Origin: Mytilus galloprovincialis
Lineage: Eukaryota > Mollusca > Bivalvia > Mytilida > Mytilidae
Length of the DNA: 64,000 bases
Reading direction: 5' to 3'
NCBI RefSeq assembly: GCF_965363235.1
Contig: NC_134847.1
Span: 63,520,439 to 63,584,438, forward strand
Position numbers and translations under genes: made by a program. The notes beneath the pieces were generated by a model. The model was not told where the DNA came from, did not search any database, and saw only the letters and a list, made by a program, of their open reading frames with translations. Of this stretch, positions 35,761 to 47,300 are shown one piece after another; positions within the stretch are counted from its first letter, which is position 1; every line of letters starts with the position of its first letter.

Positions 35761-36469
35761 GTTCGTGTTTGCCGATATCAGTTTACACACAGGGTTTTGT
35801 TGACATGGTGATTTTTTTTTACTTTTGCTTTTTGAATGTCATCTTGGTATCTTCCTTCTCTTTCTTAGAATTTTCATCATCGAAGAAACGTATAATATGT
35901 TAGATAACATTATGTTGTTATAAGGAGTTAAATTATGCATATCATACTTATATACATGTATTAAAAATATGCTTCAAGAAACAAAATCTTTGTTACATAT
36001 TTTGAAATTGCACATTCTCTAAAAAATAAGTTGATAACTTCAGTGTACTTCTGTATTATTGAATTATTGAATATAAAACAATATATGATTGCCAATGAGA
36101 TAACTATTCACAATATACCATATGACGAAAAAATTAACAACTTAACTGTGTGTAGACAACAAAAACACAAAGTGGACGTTGACAGGTACTAGTAAATCCT
36201 AGCAACTAATAAAACAAAAACCATGCATCTAAGACTGTATCGTGATCTATATATTTTGTCAATTATAGCATTCCTCTTTTCACAGAGAAAACTGTATCTT
36301 TAAAGATATGTAAGAAAGACATTTAACTTATTGGTCGGATTTTAAAAAGCTACATTCATATGCAGCTAAGCAACATAGAAATATCATTGATCGAACAAAT
36401 TTAAAAGAAAGCACATTATAATTATATTAAAAAGATATTTGATCTTTTATACATCATACAGGTAACACC

Positions 36470-36475
36470 ATGTAG
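36470..36475 (+). promoter_or_regulatory. Start-stop uORF of gene B
   Basis: ATG followed at once by TAG, 26 nt before the main ATG at 36502. It is in the same place relative to the splice site as the minimal uORF of gene A. Confidence 0.35.
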
Positions 36476-36501
36476 TATTGAAGATTACATCAGTGGCAAC
36501 C

Positions 36502-36952
36502 ATGTTCCTTAGTCTGGAAAAAATTGTCGATGAAATTGCCACTGGACACTGTACAGAAATTGATATTTGGGACAAATTGGTGCATTATTTCACTGAATAT
36601 TGGGATGGAGATGATCACATATTTCAGCAGGTTTTAAACTTGTCTAGGCGACAGTTAGGGGAACAAACTCAAACCATCACCGACACCGCAGCATTCTTTA
36701 CAGCTTTAGAAAACAACTTCAGTGACAAGAATGATCTGTTGGAATTCTTAATCAATCTTACTGGATACTTACACTACCACACAGAGTTAGGATCAGTCAA
36801 TGTAAATGAACACTTAAAAGATTGTCGAGAGAACATAAGACGGTTTAAGCGAGAATGTATAAGGAGAGGAATTTTCAGAGACAACAATTTTGTTGGTAGA
36901 GAAGATCAAATAGCTAAGATTAAAGATGAGATCGAGAAAGGAAACACTAAAG
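36502..36952 (+). CDS. Gene B exon 1: N-terminal helical domain
   Basis: 451 nt from ATG to GT at 36953. It encodes LEKIVDEIATGHCTEIDIW and ends with NFVGREDQI before the splice. An acceptor-like CAG at 36459-36461 suggests that the exon starts at 36462 with a short 5' UTR. Length and end phase equal those of gene C exon 1. Confidence 0.9.
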
Positions 36953-39900
36953 GTTTGCATACATTTCTACTTGATACCCGGACTTAAACATAATTTAAAC
37001 GCTACTGAAGTAGTTGACATATATCTCATGCATATAATGGTGTACTTGTAAGATATTTACTGATTTATAAAACAAACACTATTAAATGGGGGACGATCAG
37101 ATTTGAACGATGTTCCATCAATCGCCCATCACATTGCTTGTAGTACAATTTATTTTACAACTCCTTTACGTCTCGTGTTAAAGATGTATGTTTAATGATT
37201 TTTTTATCAAGAACAGTCAAACAACATCACTAGCTGAAATTTTAAAATATTTGTTTCAACTCAAACGCATCTCACCAATTGTTATTTTATTTAGTTTAAC
37301 TGTAGTTGTCACTGTTTCCGTTTGTTAACGTAGTCTTAACTCTTTGATACGAGTACATGTTAGACCATTATTTTTATATAAACGGTGAAAGGGCAAAGAA
37401 AGTGTTATGTGCTTTACATTACTTCATTTTAGTGACTTGAATGATTTATTTAGTGTTCTTTAGCCTAATACGGTTTTATCTGAATAAAAGGATATCTGAA
37501 ATATTCGTCACAGAGACGGCATCACTAAGACAGCAATAACATTGAAGGCATCTAGTGAAAAACTTATTATTATTTAAAGTCGGTGTCCATTCAAAAATTT
37601 GCAGCGTGAATACTCATAAAAAACCTATTTGATTTCTATAAAGCTTGACAAAATCTTCCTTAAGTATATGACATTGTTAGACTTTCATTTCATATTTATA
37701 TTCAAATGTTTTATGTATAGTCAGATAACAATGTCATTTCTATTCACTAACGGAATGAATATACATGCTTGCCTTTAACGATTTTGTAAGATATATTAGA
37801 TGAACTTATTTTCACTTTGATATTTTAGGGATTCTTGTTTGTGGTTTGGGAGGAATGGGAAAAACCTGTCTCGTCAATACAGTTTGTTATGAACTACGAA
37901 GTGAAAAATGGAAAACAATTAAATTTGAATTAAGGTATGAATTGTTTTCAAGATGAAAATCGTAATTTATATGTTATACGATATGATGAATTGAAAAAAA
38001 TTAGTTTGTTTTTAAAACAAAACGTAAAGCCTAGTGTACAGTGTATTTGCGAAAACGTGCAGAATATCAAAATGTTAATGCAGAATCATAAATTTATTCA
38101 TTTATCGTGTTACTGATATGGTGCTATTCACAACCCTTTGTTATTGCACAAAATTTGTTCAATCTGACCACTCGATGCTATATGCTAAGTACAAAGTATA
38201 TTCAACACATAAAGGCACAACCAATGTTTTATTATGTTAGAAAAAAATACACATATTAGTTTATTCAAATGTATTGACCAATTCAGAATTTGGGCAGTGA
38301 TAACCTATATAATAAGCTTTTTAAAATGAACAAATCAAAATTGATAATTCCTTCAGCAAATACCATGATGTTTTGGACTGGGTCTGGGTTGAGAAGTAAA
38401 GTACCTAATTTTGAAAGTGCCGAAAACTATCACTACAAAATTGGGCTACAAATAAATATCTTAGCCAACACAATATTGTATACTATTATAAAAAAATGGG
38501 GGATAAGTTTTGTAAATAACTATTTTGTTCTGATTACCAATAAAATGAATGAAGAACTTTTCCATTTTGATACTGAAATACTCACAATTAAATATGAGAC
38601 TCGATTTGGATTCACTTGGTACACTACCGTGATAAACTCAGTATTTAAATTAAAAAAACCTTTATTGTTTATTTATTTATCGATCATGAGTCAAGCGATG
38701 TCGTTAGTTTCCAGTTGAATGATAACTTGTTTTATAAGGGTAGAACATTGGTAAATTACTGTTGCCTATTAGAACATCTGTATATTAGCTTGGTATTGTG
38801 TCTATGATTATATAGTTTGACTTATATGTTTTTATTATTGAGGTCCATTGCGTTAAAGTGTACTTCGTTCTTTTTCGAATGATTAATTAAATATGACATT
38901 TAGATAACATGTAGTGAATTGAAAATTTGGTATGTAAAGCATTGAATTGAAAGTTAGTTTTTTTTTTTGGCTTCCTTGTCTGCATTTCAGCTTTTAGATA
39001 ATACATTAATTTTGGATGTAACACTTCCTGTGATTGTCTGACGTTGTTTTGTTTATCAGCTCATTTACATTATTGTGTTATGTGACCATGACGTCATCAA
39101 GTTGTTTTTTTGGTTCACTCCGGTTTAAAATGGCATTCAGTATTTAATATAAGAAATGACTGTAATATTTTTTCTGTCTATTCGAAATAACATCAAAAAT
39201 GTGGTGCACACTTTAAATAACCCGCTACGTGGGTTATTGAATGTGCACCACATTTTTGATGTTATTTCGAATAGACAGAAAAAATATTAAAGTCATTCCT
39301 TAAAGAACAGATAAGTTACCAGAAAACATGCGTTTTTGGGAGCATTAAAATTCAAGGGTATTAAAGGAATGTAAATATTTATAAATTCAGGGAACAGAGA
39401 AGCTTTAGACATTTCCTCCGTACAACTATAAACAAATTCAGAGAGTTACGGGGGTCTAGTTTAAGCAAAGTTTCACACATAGTCAATGAGGAAGAAAATG
39501 AGGTTAATGATGAGATTCTTGTTGAAGAAAGTATCCTACAACAGACACTTTTAGATTATTTCCAGAAACAGCTGGGAAATGAAGACACTGTATGCAAAAA
39601 ACGTGAGTCAATTTTATAATGTACGTTCAAGGAATTATTTGTACCTCACTGAATGTTATGATGATTTAATATTTTTTATATTCAATACACTATATTCTAC
39701 ACATAGATCCTCATTTTTCCTATAAGCATGTGTATCTCTATTGTTTCATTGATCAATTATGAGACCACAGTGTTTTCTTTTATTCCATTTAACAAAACAT
39801 TTGATCGATATAATATAACTATAAACTTTCATTTTTTTTAAAATCAATACTACTAAAGGAAGACACCGATATTATTGAGCCGCAACTCCTTTGACACCAT

Positions 39901-42900
39901 ACAAAGTCGGAAATATTTGTGATATCTATACTATTAAACGAGAAGACTTCATTTTGTGTGTCGCTACTCTTCCTTCTACAATTAATTAACTACACTTAAT
40001 TAATCATTATGCCTTTGTTTCCAAAAAGTACCATGCATAGCCGCATTTGTCATCCTTGCTTATGATTATTCAATTTGAGATATTTTGAAAGTAAAACGAA
40101 AATAATGGCGTGCGGATATTGTTTCTGTCACCGGACGGATTTTTAAATTAGAGTATACAAGACTTCCGTTTAGGACTGTTAAAAATTACACATCATTTGC
40201 ATAGGAATTAGGGGACAGGACAATTATTTTTGCTATTTTCCTGTATACTATAAACATACATATACTATAAATAAAGTGTATTTGCTATTTACTGTCAATT
40301 AAAAAATACGAATTTAAAAAAAAGGGTGGCTAAAATAAATTTCATGTCCCCAAGTATTTATATCTTTTGATACCTTTCCTGAAATTCATCATTCATAAAA
40401 TCGTTTACAAAAATCCATCCTTCAACAGTTTACTTAGTTCAAACACATTATAAATGCCCGTGATTTCGCGGTTGTGTTTTGAAGGAACAGAGCAATTTCC
40501 AGAGTCACAACTCCTGTGAAACTATATAAAATCGGAAATATTTGAATTTCTCTTTTAAACAGTCTTGTTTTTCACAAAAACTGGTTATTTTGGAGAAAAT
40601 ATCTAATTTCTGAACCGTTATCAACCAGTGCCTATACGCTTTCGTGCATGCTCAATCGACGTACTGCCCGCAAATTTTTAAAACTCTTTGTTTCAACCCT
40701 TTCTTATTGTGCCGCAATTTCGAGGGCATTTTCTAGTGACGTATAAATGTAGTGATTTGTACTTTCTAAATTTGTCTTTGAAACAATTTTTTTCCACAGA
40801 AAACTCAAATTTTGGAGAAAATATCCCAATTCAATAATTGAAGACGACATGATCAATCTAAAAAAAACAAAATCATCTAGTTTTAATTATAATCATTCAT
40901 TTTCAGAAATATTAATGTTTGATAACATTGACGATGTCACCACGAATCCTGAGGAGAAGACAAAGCTTTTAGCATTTTTCAAATCTCTACTAGAGATGAT
41001 GCAAAAAAGGAAAACATGCATGGTATGTTATTGATAGTGTTTATGATTTTTGATCGGTATGAATAATTAAGTAATCTGTCATATTCGTGATTTAAAAAAC
41101 CTAAAATAAGGTCAATTTAATATAACGTTGCAGCAGGAAAACGATAATTAGTAGTGATCATTTTATATGTAGTGTGCTTTTATTTATGAAATGTTTCATT
41201 TGAGAAACACGAGTTTATGTAAGATGTGTTTTTTTACAATTGATTTTCTCCTATTACAGATGAGAATTATCATTACTTCCCGGGATAATTTTCTGTTGAC
41301 AACTGGGCATGATATGGTACATAGTCTGGTCAAAGTTGAAGTAAAAAGCTTGAATAAAGAAAGTGCAAATGACCTAGTGAGAATGTGCACAAAACAGGTA
41401 CCTTTGCGTAACATATTTTATGATTTTAATGATTTATTTTTTTATTTTTATGGGAAATGTCGAACACGCACCTAGAAAGGAAAAAGTATTTGATGTCAGT
41501 TGAATCAGTAACACAACTATGAGGTCCATATTTATATAAATAAATACACTCATCATACATACGAGAATTATAATTTTGTACGCAAGACGCGGTTTTCTGT
41601 ACAATAGACTCATCAGTACCGCTCGAGTAAAACAAAGTTATATAGGCTTAATAAAGTTTGAAATTGAAGAAAATTGAAGAGAAATAATGTTTAACACATA
41701 CTTGAGCCATCACAAAGTTCTGCTTAAATTATATAGATTTTATTTTTTTTAATTATAATTTTAGTTATGAAATATAAGGGGGAAAAAGGAAAATTGAGCT
41801 ATTTGACATATCTTCGGCATGATAAGATAAATAAACATGTTTTCATAGTAACCTTAATAAACAGTACTCGTATAAGTTAACCCATAACTTAAATGGCAGC
41901 TCATTTCTAATACTTAGTAACATTTTATTTTCAGTCCAGTCTTAAAAAAACGCAAGTTAACTTCATTGTTCGAGTCTGTGAAGCATGTCCTTTGGCCCTT
42001 CGAGTTATATGTGATGCAATCAATAATGCTCCCAACATTGACCATTTGATAACATTTCTGGAAAGAAGAACAGAATCACTTTCAACATCTGTTTTAAGTA
42101 TGACCGATTGTTTGAATCAACCCTTTAAAAATCTTGGTGACCACAAGTTTACACTCTGTAAGCTGTCATTGTTCGGTACGTCCAAATTTAGCCTTAGATC
42201 AGCTGCTATCATCGACCGAAATGAACCGGGCAAAGATAAAAGAAATGAATCTGAAAGTCTTGGTGATTTGAAGATTACTCTTCTACTTTTTAAAAGTCGA
42301 CATCTTATTGAAATTGAAAATGAAGTGGCAGACGAAAGTTGTACAGATGAGTTGAAAAACGAGTCTGAAGTCTATATGGCTGACCAAGAAATATTTTCAC
42401 TTCATCCATTGGTATACAAGTTTTTACGAGAAAAAGAGCATGAGATTGATATAGCACTGGCATTAGAAAAAGCGAAATTAAATTTCTTCATTCTTTTTGA
42501 TGAGCTTGTTTTGAAAATAGGTGAAGAGTATGATATAAATGTATTGAATGCACGAGAAAAATCTGAAAAGTTGACAGTTCACATTGCGAAATATATACAG
42601 CTAATGGAAAGTTATAAGAATGTATCGAATCTTCCAAATATGCAAGGTTTAACATCAACTGAGGATACAAAACACAGAAACAATGTTGCTCTGATGATCC
42701 TTAAACCAGAGCAACATCTTTCTTTTATTCAAAAGATTAGCCACAAGAACTGGTCTAATCCGTTGGTAAAGGTTTCATGGGAGGTAGAATACGTTACAGC
42801 TATGATTAGACATGATCAACCCTGTATTGATATTGACAAAACATGTATCGATATACTCAATACGATCAATGATATTCGAAAAGACGACTTGAGTGATACG

Positions 42901-44314
42901 GAGAACTCGCAACTACTTATATTGCATGGTAGAATGCTTTACAATTGTGGTCGTCTTAAAATGGACATTGATTCAAAAGTGTCTGAGACGTATTTTTATA
43001 AAGCGGAAAAAGTGTTTAAATGTAAAGAGTTACGACACAAGCAAGAGCGTAAGAAATACCTGGCAGATATTTATAACTGCTTAGGATGTATCTATTATCG
43101 ACTGGAGGAGACTCCAAAGGCTATACGTTTTCATCAGAAGGCTCTCGATAGTCAACATAAAAGTCACAGTCAAAATGAAAATACTCTAACATTCCTTGCC
43201 AATATTGGAGCCTGCCATTTTCGACTAGGAAAAGAACATTTGAGAGATAAAAAGAATGAAAATGGTAAACGAGAGATGGAGAAGGCACTCCAGTTTTATA
43301 ATGATAGTATTACATTGGCTGAAGCTTTGAAAATGGACCGAACTGATATTTACTTGAAGAAATTGAAAAACAGAGGTGATGTTCTGACTATGCTTGATCG
43401 ATATAAAGAGGCAAAGAAAGACTATCAAGAGGGGATGGACATAGTTAAGACATTGTTTGTTTCACCAAATCGTCAGGAAATACTTTTTCTTCATGCTCAG
43501 GGAGATTCTATTCGAAAGAGGATTGCATGTAAAACTAAAGGTACATAATATTATCATTTAAGAAATAACGGGGCTTTAGCTTTTCAAAATTTTAGTTTCA
43601 CTTTATATGTGTTGGGTGTTTCATTATTTATACAAATTATGTTGTATCTTTAAGTTTCAGATTCATAAATGAGTTCTTTAAGTTAGAAATTATAATTACA
43701 AACCAAGCCGTTCTACTTCTTGTAGCATGATATAGACAACAAGTTTGACATAGTTATTATGATATTTTACCAAGCTATTACATTTAAGTATTCAGAAATG
43801 GTGTAGCCTGTAATTCAGTGGTTGTCGTTTGTTTATGTGTTACATATTTGTTTTTCGTTCATGTTTTTATATAAATAGGGCCGTTAGTTTTCTCGTTTGA
43901 ATTGTTTTACATTGTCTTATCGGGGCCTTTTATAGCTGACTATGCGGTATGGGCCTTTGCTCATTGTTGAAGGCCGTACGGTGACCTATAGTTGTTAATG
44001 TCTGTGTCATTTTGATCACTTGTGGACAGTTGTCTCATTGGCAATCATACCAAATCTTCTTTTTTATAGCACTATGGAATATTTGTTTTGTTGTTTCTGT
44101 TGTTGTTTTTGTTGTTGTTGACACATAGAGCTTCGTGGTAATCTATTCTTTGGAAGGGTTTCCTGTTGCTCAATATTTGCATACATCTAAAATATAGTTT
44201 TTGATTCGTTTTATTTGTTGTATTGTTACCAGAAAGTGCTTTGTAACTATCTTCGTCTTATCGTTTTGATAAATACAAACTTTGTTTGAACTTCTTTAAT
44301 ATGTAATGCTTTCA

Positions 44315-44352
<38 letters not shown>

Positions 44353-47300
44353 TTTTAGATGAATTGAGGACATTGAACGATTGAACATCGCTAATTACGG
44401 TAAACTGATGTTGCCTCTATATAATATTACGTAAGAAAAAAATCTGAAAATATATTCATTATTGCGATAACTAGATAGTTATCGCAATAAAGAATATATT
44501 TTCTGAATTTTTTCTTACGTAATATTATATAAAGATATAACAAGGATGTCCATAGTATGTCAATTTTCTATTAAGTAACCATGTTTGGTTAAGCTTCCAC
44601 AGTATAAACAACAGTACCAATTTATTTTGAAGGTTTTTTTTCGAGTGACGTAACAGAAGAAGAGAGAAATCAGGAGGATATGTACAGCCTTACGGCCGAG
44701 GGTGTAGAAATCTATGAAAAATTAAAGAGCATGCTACAAATTGACATTTTCCCTGGTGATCACGAGTCATTTGGCCAAATAAAGAAGAATCATTTATATT
44801 TCTTGAAACAGCAACATGAGACTACAGACGACACAGAGAAATTTTACTCGGTAAGAGAGGTTATGATTTTGTCAGTTTTAATAAATAAGCGATTTATCGA
44901 CTTATTTGTAATGAAAAACAACTTTTAACACTTTTGGAAATATGACAGTTTGATTATTGTTTTCAGTTATTTTGAAATAAGGCACTGTTATGCATGTACC
45001 GATAAAATGAATTTCTGCTCTAACATATTATCAATTACTTGTCTAGTTCGTATTTTTCGTTGATATTTTAAGTATACAACTCCAGTAGCATATTGTTTGT
45101 CCAAACCTCCGTTAGATATTGATTTCTCGTTCTTTAAATAGTAGAGTTTTCGTTATTTTGTCAATTGAAAAACGATAAGGCCCTTGGTTTTTTTTCTAAA
45201 ATTGTTTGTCTTGTAAAGTTTACTATATGATTTGGAGTTCGCTCAGTTCTAAATGCCTTACATTTCTTGTAATTGTTCATATCCCGTTGATATTTGTGAA
45301 TAGTTTGATCATTGGCAATATAATCACCTATTCTTATTTTAATACATCATAAAAAGCTTAATTATTTTATAAAGTTATTGAATGAAAAAGGTTATGTAGT
45401 TGTACGCCAATTATAGAAGCAATAACTGTTTTCAAAAAAAGAAAAAGAATTGATAACTATATTATAGCTATAAAAGTCACAGTAAGAAATTACCAAACTA
45501 GTTATATGTTAAAATTTGTATCAATATTGGCTATCTAGATAATTATCAGTACATTCTCGAGAGATGTCAAAATTTAAATGAGAATAAAAGAAATACAATA
45601 AATATTCCCTCCAAACAAAATCTTGCACACATTGAACTCGTATTAGCTTTATGATGGATAGTAGGTAATTCCAAATGTTCAACATACCTAGTTTTTTTTT
45701 ATTATAAAAATCGGTCGTGTATTTCGTCGGTCAATTCCGACAATTAGTGGAATTAAAGAAGTGGGTTTGGATAAAAGGACGCTAATATAAAAAATAAATT
45801 GAATATGAAAGTTTGTGTCAACTCTTTATATTAACGTTTAATATATATTCTTTATTTTTAAAATGAGGCTAATATACCAAAGATACATAACATTCTCACC
45901 ATCGAAAATAAACTGTTAGTATTATGACAAAAAAAAGAAAAACAGCAATATACAAAATATAACATAAAAAAACTAAAGAATGAGGAACACGAACCCAACT
46001 GAAAACCGTGGGTGATTTCTGGAACCAGGGAATGTAAAGCAGATATTGCATAACATTTGGCCTCTATCGTGTTGCAATTCTTAGTAAGACAGATGATATA
46101 TACTTTTTTTCATAAGGAATTGAATATACCTGCTTTTTTCCTCTCGTTTCAAGTTGTATCCTTTTCACTCATCATGTACCAGCTAAATTCTTTTTTTAAA
46201 AGACGCGAAGTCTGTCAACGGTTAATTGTAAAATATTCTTGATTAATCAATTAATCAAAGAATTTGCTTGAATAGGCCTACCAAACAAGATGTCAAGATG
46301 ACGATACAGATTCGTCAAGTTCGACAAAAAACAGCAGCGAAGATTCGGGTGAGGGTAGTGGAGATGAAAATGACCATGAACAAAATTCACACACTCGGAG
46401 TTCACCCTGGCATTCAGAAAAAGAAGACGAAGGTGCCAGTAGTGAAGCTAATGTTCAAGTAAATACAACCGACCAAACTAAATGGATGATGGAAAAGAAA
46501 CAACAATTCAAATTGCCTTTACCTGCAAAAACAAGTGTTGATGGAATATATCCACAGAAAAGAACAGATCGCCGAGAATCGAGTTCGAGTTCAGGTGTCT
46601 CAAGTATGGGCAGTTTTACACCAGATGTAGAAAATGCTTGTTTGAGACAATTCAGAGAACCTCTTCACTCTAGTCATGGGAGTTCATTCGAAGATGATGT
46701 ATTTCCAAAAACAAAGACAGAGAGCAGTGATAGAAAAGAAGCAAAATCAGATCCTGGATGGGTTGGACGGAGATCTACATTATTGTCATTTGGCTCTGGT
46801 TCGTTGGAAGAAGGTACAGTGGGTGATGCCGATGTTGTACACAAAGAAAAGAAACGGAAAATAGAAACAAGTAAGTGATAGAAAAATAAAGTTCTAGCAC
46901 AATATTGAAAATCATTCTGATATTCAAGAATGTTTTTGTCACTATTGAATATGAATATCAAGTTTATGAATTTATAACAGTCTGCTATTTATTTGTTAGT
47001 GAAATAATTGAAAATTTAGAAACAATCTGTCACTGGATCTTGAATATATCAATAGTAAAATAACAAGTTACCGAACGCCGAGGAAAATTCATAACGAAAA
47101 GTCCGTACATTAAATCCTCTGAACATTTTTGATATTCCAACAGTTGAAAGCTTAGTCTTAATTTTGACAGGAATTATAGAAAATGGAACTGTCTATTATC
47201 GTTTTTTATCTGTATTTGTACATTTTACATACTCTTCATATTGCATAATCAGCACTTAGTAATTCAGCATCTCTGGACGAAACCCAATCCCATGGAAAAT

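Larger units (their letters stand above)
20049..36461. other. Intergenic region between genes A and B
   Basis: No exon of the NLR-like family or any other recognised protein was found on either strand. Repeats listed separately account for roughly a third; 22270-24200, 25450-26350, 26720-27950 and 29290-29970 show only AT-rich unique-looking DNA. Confidence 0.55.

Noticed and set aside
36478..36501. Longer N-terminus for gene B from 36478
   Set aside because: The codon at 36478 is TTG, not ATG; alignment with gene A supports ATG 36502.
38290..38718. 142-codon stop-free frame in intron 2 of gene B
   Set aside because: Begins with a non-ATG codon, has no recognisable motif and no counterpart in gene A.
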